From CALNYX01 sp942490925 (GTDB lineage Bacteria > Chlamydiota > Chlamydiia > Chlamydiales > JAAKFR01): 34,810 nucleotides of DNA. The DNA lies in NCBI GenBank assembly GCA_942490925.1, contig CALNYX010000016.1:1-34810 (forward strand), in the 5' to 3' direction. Positions 7,936 through 15,272 of the stretch are shown one piece after another (position 1 is the first letter of the stretch; every line of letters begins with the position of its first letter). Position numbers and translations under genes: made by a program. Under the pieces are notes generated by a model, which was given only the letters and a program-made list of their open reading frames with translations, searched no databases and had not been told where the DNA came from.

Positions 7936-9247
7936 TATGTGTCTCCAGCGGTGGCAAGTAGATGGCGGGGGTGAAACCGTAGTTAATTGGGCGAGTCGTG
8001 GTGCCATTATATTTGGCATAAGGCTTATTTACGCTTGGACAAGTAGTAACAAACTGACCATCGTTATATGAGCCTGACCTCGTTGCAACCAGTCCCTCTG
8101 CATCGCTCCGGTACAAACTCATTTCTTCAACTGCCGTCGATACACCAAAGTCACCGGCCGACCAAAGATCAACGTTGAATGATTGCAGTCCCTGCTCCTG
8201 CACACTCCCAACCTTTCTATTCACACCATCAACAAAGCGCGGGAAATAACCATCACCGTTTGAATCAAACACATTCGGCAAAAAGACGTGGGTAGCATTT
8301 TCAGTTACACCGTGCGCATTTTTATACGCAGTACTCATTGTAAGCAGTGTCTTACCTGCTTCAGACGTTTTAAGTAGTCCTTCTCCGTTTGGTACATAAT
8401 GATGCGCTGGTAGTTCATTTGACGGGAACGGAACAGGGTAGATGTGTCCGGCAGGAACAAGAGCCAGTTTTGCCCATTTAGTACTACTGCCGTCTCTTAA
8501 TAAAACCTCACCTGTAGCCCCGCCACTCGGTACATGCTTCACTGCATCATTCGTATGCAACATCAACGCGTCCTGCACGCTCTTCACAGCCTGACTTGTC
8601 GCAAGCTTCAACGAGCTGGCGAGATCTACCGCATCACTTTTTACCGCTTCAATAAGCTTCCACACACCCCAAGGGGTTGCAGCTACGGTTTTACGTTCAT
8701 GTGCAACATGCTCTACATCTGTTGCGAGACGTACAAAGCCCGTTGCTGCTGTGGTGGCAAGTCGGTGCGCCTGTGGATCTGCATTGTGATCCAGAACGTC
8801 CTGCTTAGTTGCCAGTGCAATAGCAGCGTTAATTATCAGGTTCACTACGTCCGCATTTTCAAAATGCAGAGGCAAACGAACCACCAGATCACGTACGGAA
8901 CCATTAGCGGCAACGGGCTTTTCGGTATCTGGAAAATTGCCAATGCAGAACAGCTTTCCACTCTCATCCATCAAGCCGACTTCTCGAATGGTAAAGCCGC
9001 CTGTATCGGCTGGAATGGCAAATTCAAAAATGAAAGTATGCGGATCTTCAGGATCAACTTTTATTCCTGCGACATTCCCGCGCCACACTTCATTTACAAG
9101 GGTTGTCATGCCTTTATTTGGAATGACAGCAAGGCCGTTCCCATCGCCTACAACGGCTTGTGTAAGGGAAAAGCTCTGCCCTTGCGTAGAAGCAAGCCCT
9201 AATGCTTGGAGTCCTGTGTCTGTAACTACGGTGTAAAAATCAGGCAT
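7916..9247 (-). CDS. H: Tail fibre protein (P2 gpH-like)
   Basis: Protein of 443 residues (P2 H is 669). The N-terminal 150 residues (YTVVTDTGLQALGLA, FAIPADTGGFTIREVGLMDE) form the conserved phage tail-collar/fibre attachment domain that joins gpI at the baseplate. DHNADPQAHRLATT and GFVRLATDVE are short fibre-shaft repeats. The C-terminal half is the receptor-binding part and is expected to vary between phages. AGGAA precedes the ATG. It defines host range. Product assignment is secure for the N-terminus; the receptor is unknown. Confidence 0.85.
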   Translation of the reverse strand: MPDFYTVVTDTGLQALGLASTQGQSFSLTQAVVGDGNGLAVIPNKGMTTLVNEVWRGNVAGIKVDPEDPHTFIFEFAIPADTGGFTIREVGLMDESGKLFCIGNFPDTEKPVAANGSVRDLVVRLPLHFENADVVNLIINAAIALATKQDVLDHNADPQAHRLATTAATGFVRLATDVEHVAHERKTVAATPWGVWKLIEAVKSDAVDLASSLKLATSQAVKSVQDALMLHTNDAVKHVPSGGATGEVLLRDGSSTKWAKLALVPAGHIYPVPFPSNELPAHHYVPNGEGLLKTSEAGKTLLTMSTAYKNAHGVTENATHVFLPNVFDSNGDGYFPRFVDGVNRKVGSVQEQGLQSFNVDLWSAGDFGVSTAVEEMSLYRSDAEGLVATRSGSYNDGQFVTTCPSVNKPYAKYNGTTTRPINYGFTPAIYLPPLETHNAESLF

Positions 9248-9255
9248 TCCGTTTC

Positions 9256-9810
9256 CTAGTTCGTTTTAATTCGACCAAGCTCATAAATGGTCACAACTTC
9301 ACCGCAGTACACAGCACCGGATACAATCGGCTGCTGTGTCAACGCTGCTGGAGTAAGAGAAATTTTGCCAAGGTGAGAGCGGCAGTTTTTTGCCGAGTTC
9401 ACAACACGTTCAACCTCTTGATAGGTTGCTTCGTCTGCCTTGTATCCGGCTGGAAGCTGCACTTCTAAATCATACGTTGCGGGTGCGCCCTTCGGTTCTG
9501 TTTCCCACCATTGAATTGCACGAACAGTGATACCCAGCGCGCCTAGAGCCTCTTCTACAGCTCCGCATGTGCCTTTCTTTTTGTGCACACTGATAGAACG
9601 AGCTGTTACCTGCCGTTTTTGCTCGTCGCTCCACGTCTCGTTCCATTCATCCACAGAACGCTCGTAAGCCAACCATGGAAGCGTCGGCAAAGGACAATCA
9701 TGGGGATTACGAATTCTATCTATGAGCACAGGTAGGGAGAACGAACGAGCACACGTCTTTTCGAGAGCGCGCTCGTATTTGGTGGCATTGGCTGGAAGTA
9801 ATGAAGACAC
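9256..9810 (-). CDS. I: Baseplate protein I (P2-like)
   Basis: Protein of 184 residues (P2 I is 176), a baseplate wedge component to which the fibre attaches. LPWLAYERSVDEWNETWSDE is the diagnostic motif of tail protein I. The start is GTG at 9810, supported by GGAGG seven bases upstream and by the TAG of gene J, whose last base is the first base of the GTG. Order J-I-H matches P2. Confidence 0.9.
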   Translation of the reverse strand: MSSLLPANATKYERALEKTCARSFSLPVLIDRIRNPHDCPLPTLPWLAYERSVDEWNETWSDEQKRQVTARSISVHKKKGTCGAVEEALGALGITVRAIQWWETEPKGAPATYDLEVQLPAGYKADEATYQEVERVVNSAKNCRSHLGKISLTPAALTQQPIVSGAVYCGEVVTIYELGRIKTN

Positions 9811-10700
9811 TAGACCGCCTCCACTTCGCTATGCAGCGTAATTTTTGTGCAGAATGCGGCCTCATGCTTATCGTTCATAATATCTGCGGCTGGGTGAGTA
9901 ATTTCTACGCGGTGCACGCCCGCAATATGCAAGGCTGCATCGATCCCAGAACGAGCAACACACATTCCGAGCGCATGGCTTTTAGCAACGTAGGTTTCCA
10001 GATTCTTCCGAGCTTCAACAAGAACAGACTCAGCAGACGGCCCCGGCATAAAGTGCAAGATTGCTTCTATCTGGTATTCTTTCACTGCCGCTGGTTTAAT
10101 CTGTAAATGGTCTGTGAATGGACGAACGTCACCGCTAAAAACAGTCGTCACCTCATCAAGCAACACCTGATCTGGCACGCCGTTTCCTACTTTAGAAAGG
10201 ATATACAAATGCACTTCTACCGGAGCCGGAGAAGCTGGATAAGCATCCTTTACGCCCACAACAGACATTGCATGAAAGATGTACGCACCATCCGGCCCCG
10301 CTGTACTAAATCCTTCCGGAGCAAGCACAACGCGCTTTCTAAAATCGTCATTGGATTCATACGTAGGCGGTACAGGCGGGTATGCTGTAGGGTCGCCAGC
10401 ATCCACAATCTTGCGTTTAAGCGGAACACCAGCGGCGAGATGGTCTAAATCTTCATCTTCAGCATATGCAACGAGCACGGCTTTAACCGCCTCGTTAATA
10501 CGCTGACGTAGCAAAAACTCACGATAGGCATTTGCTTCAAAGATTTTGTATGCAGGATCGGAAGGCAACGGAGCCGTAAATTCAGAATCAAGCTCAGCAT
10601 GGTAGGCAAGCATATCTTGCAAGATCTGCTCAACGCTCAGCTCTTCAATAATTTTAGGCGGTGCAAGAGTAGAAAGATCGATAGCGTTGAATGCACTCAT
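9810..10700 (-). CDS. J: Baseplate assembly protein J (P2-like)
   Basis: Protein of 296 residues (P2 J is 302) of the baseplate J-like family. The N-terminal IDLSTLAPPKIIEELSVEQI and the FRKRVVLAPEGFSTAGPDGA segment are diagnostic. It forms the wedge of the contractile baseplate with W and I. Its ATG overlaps the stop of W (ATGA), and its stop touches the GTG of I, so W-J-I are coupled. Confidence 0.92.
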   Translation of the reverse strand: MSAFNAIDLSTLAPPKIIEELSVEQILQDMLAYHAELDSEFTAPLPSDPAYKIFEANAYREFLLRQRINEAVKAVLVAYAEDEDLDHLAAGVPLKRKIVDAGDPTAYPPVPPTYESNDDFRKRVVLAPEGFSTAGPDGAYIFHAMSVVGVKDAYPASPAPVEVHLYILSKVGNGVPDQVLLDEVTTVFSGDVRPFTDHLQIKPAAVKEYQIEAILHFMPGPSAESVLVEARKNLETYVAKSHALGMCVARSGIDAALHIAGVHRVEITHPAADIMNDKHEAAFCTKITLHSEVEAV

Positions 10701-11035
10701 TTGATCTCTACCCCCTCAAGCGTGATCTGCTTGCCGTCCGGCAGGTACACACCCACCAAATCAAGCACAACAACGCCCTCAAGAGCAGACGCAATGCGTA
10801 CGCTCGTAAGCTTAAAACGCGGCTCCCAACGGATTAATGCTTCCGCTGTAGCTGCATAAAATTCAAGGGATGTTTCGGCATTAACTGGCGCATCAATAAG
10901 GGAGGGTAACCGAGAACCGTACTCACGATTTAAAACACGAGTACCAATTCTGGTTGAAAGAATATCGGCAATAGACTGCCGTAAATGCGCTATGCCGGAG
11001 AGTCTTTCTCCGGTTTCCTTATTAATACCATTCAT
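10697..11035 (-). CDS. W: Baseplate wedge protein W (gp25-like)
   Basis: Protein of 112 residues (P2 W is 115) of the GPW/gp25 family related to T4 gp25 and to type VI secretion baseplate proteins. HLRQSIADILSTRIGTRVLNREYGS contains the conserved motif, quoted only in part as SIADILSTRIGTRV and REYGS. The upstream ribosome site is weak. It is separated from gene V by 124 bases holding a perfect hairpin and a coding remnant, unusual in this tightly packed operon. Confidence 0.9.
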   Translation of the reverse strand: MNGINKETGERLSGIAHLRQSIADILSTRIGTRVLNREYGSRLPSLIDAPVNAETSLEFYAATAEALIRWEPRFKLTSVRIASALEGVVVLDLVGVYLPDGKQITLEGVEIK

Positions 11036-11065
11036 ACGCCCAAATTATCAGGGCGTAGTGGGAGC

Positions 11066-11088
11066 TTCTACCGCAGTTTGTGACTTTT
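11066..11088 (-). repeat. 23-base exact repeat of the terminase 3' end
   Basis: The 23 bases here are identical to 17418-17440 inside the large terminase gene, and the match resumes for three more bases after one mismatch. On the minus strand both copies can encode KSQTAVE. Here that peptide lies in a 22-codon open frame without a start (…EAFSSVKKSQTAVE…) ending at a TGA in the V-W gap. It looks like a duplicated scrap of the terminase tail. By chance a 23-base identity in 35 kb is very unlikely. Confidence 0.75.
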
Positions 11089-11099
11089 TTACACTAGAA

Positions 11100-11130
11100 A
11101 AGGCTTCCTGTAAGCCTTACAGGAAGCCTT
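11100..11130 (-). terminator. Perfect 15-bp hairpin between V and W
   Basis: Arms 11100-11114 and 11116-11130 are exact reverse complements with one spacer base (core AAGGCTTCCTGTAAG). On the minus strand the stem is followed by TTTTCTAG and, further on, AAAAAAG, so the T-tract is weak. It may be a partial terminator or processing site inside the tail operon, or a mobile palindrome. No gene fits the 11036-11159 gap. Confidence 0.5.
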
Positions 11131-11159
11131 AAAACAAGCCTTTAAAGAGGGTGTAACTA

Positions 11160-11843
11160 TTACGAGATAGGCATTTCTGTATGCCCCTCCTGACAACCAT
11201 GTGTATGCCCATTCAAAGACACCTCGGCTATTACATCGCTATCTGTCGTAATATTGTCTGTAGTGTGCAGCGAACCGTTAAAGGACGCATTACCGCCGTT
11301 ACTGCCGCCACCTTGAGACAGTGGACCATTTAGAGTGATTACGCCATTTAAGTTAATATTTTTAGCGGTAATGCTAGCAGTGGTTCCAGCCTCTACAGAA
11401 ACGGCCTTGTCTGCTTTGGCTGAAATATCCTTTTTTGCCTCTGCCTGAATATTGCCAGTGGCGAGTACTGTTACATCGCCCTTAATGTCCGCTGTCAGCA
11501 TATGAGCTGCCCTGTCGTATGAAATTATAGAACCATCCTTATAGATGGTTTTCTGTATATCAGGGCTATGATCCGGCGCGGGATACGCACTTTGATTCAA
11601 CACACCAATAATGACACCTAAAGCTTGACCGGGGGGAGTGATTACGAACACTTGTTCGCCCACTTCCAAGGAGTCATACGAGCGGTTCCCTGCGGCTCTG
11701 GTGGTAAGCCACGGCAGATAGTCAGTAACCACCGCTCCAAACTCAACACGCGCTGTATTCTGCTGATAATCAACAGAATGCACCGTACCTATTCGTACTA
11801 GATTATTAAATTGGCGTTGTAACTCAGCTAGCGGGAAGCCCAT
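11160..11843 (-). CDS. V: Baseplate spike protein V (P2-like)
   Basis: Protein of 227 residues (P2 V is 211). Residues about 1-85 are the OB-fold domain (VRIGTVHSVDYQQNTARVEF, LGVIIGVLNQ). The middle is a beta-helix shaft with repetitive acidic/alanine segments. The C-terminus ends with SLNGHTHGCQEGH, whose HxH pair is the iron-binding tip motif known from P2 gpV. It pierces the outer membrane. Start ATG 11843 has AGAGGA eight bases upstream and overlaps the upstream gene by 20 bases. Confidence 0.92.
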   Translation of the reverse strand: MGFPLAELQRQFNNLVRIGTVHSVDYQQNTARVEFGAVVTDYLPWLTTRAAGNRSYDSLEVGEQVFVITPPGQALGVIIGVLNQSAYPAPDHSPDIQKTIYKDGSIISYDRAAHMLTADIKGDVTVLATGNIQAEAKKDISAKADKAVSVEAGTTASITAKNINLNGVITLNGPLSQGGGSNGGNASFNGSLHTTDNITTDSDVIAEVSLNGHTHGCQEGHTEMPIS

Positions 11844-12405
11844 CTATTACATCCTCTGTTACACGCTTATATTTGTCGATGTTATCTAGTCCTGTATCTG
11901 GTTCCATGGAAACATAGACCTCATCAGGCGTAATAAAATCATCAATAAAACACGAAGTACCAAAGCACACGGATTGTTCAAACTCCACAAGCCACGGAAC
12001 GTAGTCTATCAATTCCGGTGAAAACTGATCGTCTCCAGCCGCAATGAACTGTGCGCCCTTAACCTTGAGACCAAAGCGGTTGCCATCGATAAAAGCACTC
12101 ACCATGCGCGAAAGCTCACGAACCTCTAGTTCTGGTCTTTCGCCATTTTTGGAACACACAACACGCAATTCCCACCGCAAAGTTGCAGCAAGTTGCTCTG
12201 TCGCTGTTGGTGCGTGATTTTCAAACGAAGGAAGCGAAAGTACGAACGCAGGAAGTTTAAACTTTTTCCTACGAGATCCTACCTTTTGAGTAAGGGCATC
12301 GTACCCGCACACTTTCACTTGTGGAAAGCCTTCACGTAAGGCTTTCTCTATGGCTTCTTGCAAGGCTATAATTGTTATTTCTTCTGCTGGTACAGGATTC
12401 GCCAT
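11824..12405 (-). CDS. Probable tail terminator or head-tail connector protein
   Basis: Protein of 193 residues. I do not recognise a family with certainty. It sits after the Z-like gene and before the tail spike V, where lambda-type phages encode tail terminator U and Mu-like phages encode the gp37 protein. The segment ALQEAIEKALREGFPQVKV, then RRKKFKLPAFVLSLPSFE and a RWELRVVC strand, fits a small alpha/beta tail-end protein. GGAG precedes the ATG by 11 bases. Assignment rests on position more than sequence. Confidence 0.5.
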   Translation of the reverse strand: MANPVPAEEITIIALQEAIEKALREGFPQVKVCGYDALTQKVGSRRKKFKLPAFVLSLPSFENHAPTATEQLAATLRWELRVVCSKNGERPELEVRELSRMVSAFIDGNRFGLKVKGAQFIAAGDDQFSPELIDYVPWLVEFEQSVCFGTSCFIDDFITPDEVYVSMEPDTGLDNIDKYKRVTEDVIDGLPAS

Positions 12406-12908
12406 TTTAGTTCGTGCTCCAATAGTTCATATAATTTGTCGGATAACCTAGGAAGAATATCGCCCTCAATAATGCGCTGTCCTTCTTTTTCTATGTCTCT
12501 GCGCTGATACTCAATCGGATAGGCTCGGTCTGTAACACGCTTAAATACAGGCTTGTATTCCAAGGCATCCACGACAAACGCGCCTTTAACATTCAGCCCG
12601 CCTTTTGCCTTTACCCCTGCCTTTGTCTGCTTTGGCTGCAAGCGTGATACAGAAACCGGATTCAGTCCTATAAACATCTCGCCTTTGATCGAGATCCGCG
12701 ACAACACCACCCTGTTACGCAACACACTGGCGGGAATCTGCGTTTCTTTACTCAAAGCGCGCACGACCTGCGTACGCACCCATTTTGCTGCCTTCCTGCG
12801 GGCAGAGATAATACTTTTCTGCACGACCTTTGGCGAAGCAAGCAGATCTTCAACAAGCTCGTTAAACTCATTTTCCCTGCTCTTTTCAACTTTCATATTA
12901 ATCTGCAT
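12375..12908 (-). CDS. Minor tail protein Z-like
   Basis: Protein of 177 residues from ATG 12908; AGAG lies about seven bases upstream, and the longer reading begins at a TTG. It resembles the prophage minor tail protein Z family (KAAKWVRTQVVRALSKET, IPASVLRNRVVLSR, VKGAFVVDALEYKPVFKR). Lambda Z acts when the tail is finished and joined to the head. It follows the FII-like gene as in lambda and overlaps it by 11 bases; its end overlaps the next gene by 31 bases. Confidence 0.75.
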   Translation of the reverse strand: MQINMKVEKSRENEFNELVEDLLASPKVVQKSIISARRKAAKWVRTQVVRALSKETQIPASVLRNRVVLSRISIKGEMFIGLNPVSVSRLQPKQTKAGVKAKGGLNVKGAFVVDALEYKPVFKRVTDRAYPIEYQRRDIEKEGQRIIEGDILPRLSDKLYELLEHELKWRILYQQKK

Positions 12909-13191
12909 AGCCAAGCTCTACAGTCACGAATCCTGTACCATCCGGCTTAATACCACGCACAACAAAGTCACCAGCTTGCGGCACAGAAACCACTGATTTA
13001 TCCCAAACCATTTCGGACACATCGGCCTCACAACACCACAGCATAGGCGTGGTGGTTTCAAGCACTGCACCGCCAAGAGTTGCAACTTCACCCTCATTAT
13101 CAAAAATTGCCGTAAAGGTAGTCCCGTCTTCACGAGACACCTTTACGGCAAATTCATCTAAATCAAGGAAGTCTGAAAAGTCTTCCTGCAT
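12898..13191 (-). CDS. Head-tail joining protein, lambda FII-like
   Basis: Protein of 97 residues starting at ATG 13191 (MQEDFSDFLDLDEFA). Small beta-rich protein with FAVKVSREDGTTFTAIFDNE, typical of the lambda gpFII head-tail joining family, and ending in TVELGYAD. A longer frame upstream would overlap the previous gene. The chosen start lies four bases after that gene's stop, with AAGTAAGG as a weak ribosome site. Size and order (capsid, small protein, FII, Z) match lambda-like heads. Confidence 0.72.
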   Translation of the reverse strand: MQEDFSDFLDLDEFAVKVSREDGTTFTAIFDNEGEVATLGGAVLETTTPMLWCCEADVSEMVWDKSVVSVPQAGDFVVRGIKPDGTGFVTVELGYAD

Positions 13192-13195
13192 GGCC

Positions 13196-13378
13196 TTACT
13201 TCTTCTTACTTTCAGTTTTTGTGTAAGGTTGGGCACGACCGCGGGCAATCAAGTTTTTTGCAACCTGTTCATCCAACGCCAGCAATTCGCCATTGCCTAC
13301 AAATTCACCATCCACAAGAATGCCTGCGGAATCTTCGCCAATTACCTTAACGTGCATCAGTTCTTTTTTCTTAGCCAT
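13196..13378 (-). CDS. Small Lys-rich protein in the D/FI position
   Basis: Protein of 60 residues from ATG 13378, which has GGGAGAGA directly upstream; a longer in-frame reading overlaps the capsid gene. Sequence is Lys-rich at both ends with a beta-like middle (MHVKVIGEDSAGILVDGEF, NLIARGRAQPY). I do not recognise the family. It lies between capsid and the FII-like gene, where lambda has FI and related phages have small head-completion or decoration genes. The short size argues against a full decoration protein. Confidence 0.6.
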   Translation of the reverse strand: MAKKKELMHVKVIGEDSAGILVDGEFVGNGELLALDEQVAKNLIARGRAQPYTKTESKKK

Positions 13379-13388
13379 GATCTCTCCC

Positions 13389-14708
13389 TTACGCCGTTGT
13401 ACCAACACAGAAGGACTCTGCGTTACGTACCGCCACGTCTACATCTTGGAATGCCACCATACGCACAACGCCAGAATCAGACTTTGTATACGGGTCAATA
13501 GTCAAATCCAAGCCGCCCCACATGCCAATAAGCATGTCATTCCAGTTGCCAAAGAAAACATCATTCGGCAGTACGTGATTTGTTGTTAAGGCATTGTATC
13601 CGTTAATTGTGTTGCCATTCTCCCAAATTAACGCCGGAGTATTCGCCATTTTCTGCGTAGATTTGCAATGTCCACGAGTACGGGCGTTTATGAGATAGCG
13701 CATGGTTTCCACATCTGCATCATCGGCAGCAACCTCGGTTTCGAGCTGCACTAACTCCTCAAATGTTGGCTTACCGGCAACGGCAAAAGAAACAGCATTT
13801 ACGCCTGTTGTATATTTGATGCCTGTAGGCATTTTGCCGGAACCATCCGCGTACAATGCAAGCTGATTAACCTTCTGACCAAGAGCATTTGCTAGCATGG
13901 AGCGTACAAGAGCCTCTGCGTCCATAGAACTCTGTTTCATGAACAAACGAGACAATTCAACCAGCGCACCAATAGTTTTAGGGTCAAGTGGAACCTGTCC
14001 AAAAACTCCTCCGCTTGCTGTTGGTGCTTCTTCTTCACCGACTACATAGGCACTAGCGGTTTCAAGCTGCTTTGGAATTGCTACATTACCTACAAGACCA
14101 GTTAATTTTGTACCGATATTCATCAAAAAACACTTCTTCTGAAGCATCTCAATAAATGAACCCGGTAAAAGATCTGTAGAAATCAGGGCTGAACCATTAG
14201 CGCCGGAGCTGCCTGTATTCATAGCACGGCTACCGGAATGCATCAGCACATCTACAGGCACTAACAGACCACGGGCAGACTGCCCTGTAGCTTCCGCTGC
14301 TGCACGAGAGGCTTCGCGTTCAAGCGAGGCTGCTTCCTGTGCACGTTTATCATTAGGATCAAGAAGAGAACGAACGGCATTCATGAAAGAATACTGCTGT
14401 AAATCACGTTCTGACATCCCGATAGGTTTATTGAGTTCTTCCGGTGTCGGATTGTCTTCGCTTTTGCCCTGCCGCTCAATCAAGAATGCGTTAAATTCGT
14501 CTACTGAACGGCCTTCCATAACATATGTTTTCGCATCTTCCGAACACTTAAAACGATCACCTAAGCGAGTAAGTGATGCAATACGCTCACGCTCCGCTTT
14601 CTGAATATCTGCGGTGCTGAATTGAGGAGTTGCAGGTGCTGGGGATGTTCCCTGCTGACGGGTTGCACCTTCTCCGGTTGGCTCTTTAGGGTTGTTAGGG
14701 TCAGGCAT
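13389..14708 (-). CDS. Capsid-only product from internal start
   Basis: Residue 189 of the fusion is an ATG (MPDPNNPKEPTGEG) preceded by GGAGAAAGAGCT, a strong ribosome site at eight-base spacing. Initiation here gives 439 residues: scaffold-like linker plus capsid, without protease. This parallels nested genes in lambda (C/Nu3), where overlapping starts give protease and scaffold in different amounts. The site is seen; expression of the shorter protein is inferred. It would solve the need for many capsid copies and few protease copies. Confidence 0.6.
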   Translation of the reverse strand: MPDPNNPKEPTGEGATRQQGTSPAPATPQFSTADIQKAERERIASLTRLGDRFKCSEDAKTYVMEGRSVDEFNAFLIERQGKSEDNPTPEELNKPIGMSERDLQQYSFMNAVRSLLDPNDKRAQEAASLEREASRAAAEATGQSARGLLVPVDVLMHSGSRAMNTGSSGANGSALISTDLLPGSFIEMLQKKCFLMNIGTKLTGLVGNVAIPKQLETASAYVVGEEEAPTASGGVFGQVPLDPKTIGALVELSRLFMKQSSMDAEALVRSMLANALGQKVNQLALYADGSGKMPTGIKYTTGVNAVSFAVAGKPTFEELVQLETEVAADDADVETMRYLINARTRGHCKSTQKMANTPALIWENGNTINGYNALTTNHVLPNDVFFGNWNDMLIGMWGGLDLTIDPYTKSDSGVVRMVAFQDVDVAVRNAESFCVGTTA

Positions 14709-15272
14709 AGCTCTTTCTCCAGTTGGTTGATTTGTTGTTATCGGCTCGGGAGCAGATCGCCCAACGCCTACATTTGTATCTGCCGGAATAGTTACCAGGG
14801 AAATTTCGTACGGTGTCCACTTGGTCGCGCGGTACACGTCCACACCGTCCTCGCGTTCTTCCACCAATTTGACTTCGTCTGTATTAAATCCAAGGGAGAC
14901 ATTGCACAGAATGCCGTCCTTAACGTCCTGAAATTTTTCTTCTGCCAGCGTGGAACGCCCAAACTTAACCGTAGCTCGTGCTTTGCCATCTGCATCTACA
15001 TGCGCAGCAACCACAACGCCTATGTGCTTATCTCGGTTATGGTTGAACAGCAGCGGCCCACCAGAAAGCAAACGGGTTAAGTTGCACGCTTCCGGTGTAT
15101 GCTCGAGTACAAGCAGCGTTCGCCACCATTGTTCAATTGGAGCATCCGAAGAAAACGAAAGCTCTACTGTCCGATCTTCCTCACTGAGAACACGCGCTCC
15201 CGTTATCGGAAGATATGCCCGCGCCTGTTGCGAAAGCAGGTCATCCTTCGTCGGCTTAGTTTGCTTTGTCAT
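13389..15272 (-). CDS. Prohead protease fused to HK97-fold major capsid protein
   Basis: Protein of 627 residues. Residues about 20-170 look like the HK97-type prohead protease: ARVLSEEDRTVELSFSSDA, LLFNHNRDKHIG with candidate catalytic His78, and CNVSLGF with candidate Ser126, then YEISLVTIPADTNVGV. Residues about 190-300 are a low-complexity/charged scaffold-like linker. About 300-627 is the HK97-fold capsid (SALISTDLLPGSFIEMLQKK, LYADGSGKMPTGIKY, VDVAVRNAESF). The protease would mature the capsid by cutting off the linker. A strong internal start at 14708 suggests a second product. It overlaps the portal gene by 17 bases. Confidence 0.88.
   Translation of the reverse strand: MTKQTKPTKDDLLSQQARAYLPITGARVLSEEDRTVELSFSSDAPIEQWWRTLLVLEHTPEACNLTRLLSGGPLLFNHNRDKHIGVVVAAHVDADGKARATVKFGRSTLAEEKFQDVKDGILCNVSLGFNTDEVKLVEEREDGVDVYRATKWTPYEISLVTIPADTNVGVGRSAPEPITTNQPTGERAMPDPNNPKEPTGEGATRQQGTSPAPATPQFSTADIQKAERERIASLTRLGDRFKCSEDAKTYVMEGRSVDEFNAFLIERQGKSEDNPTPEELNKPIGMSERDLQQYSFMNAVRSLLDPNDKRAQEAASLEREASRAAAEATGQSARGLLVPVDVLMHSGSRAMNTGSSGANGSALISTDLLPGSFIEMLQKKCFLMNIGTKLTGLVGNVAIPKQLETASAYVVGEEEAPTASGGVFGQVPLDPKTIGALVELSRLFMKQSSMDAEALVRSMLANALGQKVNQLALYADGSGKMPTGIKYTTGVNAVSFAVAGKPTFEELVQLETEVAADDADVETMRYLINARTRGHCKSTQKMANTPALIWENGNTINGYNALTTNHVLPNDVFFGNWNDMLIGMWGGLDLTIDPYTKSDSGVVRMVAFQDVDVAVRNAESFCVGTTA

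Noticed and set aside
7916..9247. Invertible tail-fibre cassette acted on by the short recombinase
   Set aside because: No inverted repeat or spare fibre C-terminus was found next to the fibre gene.
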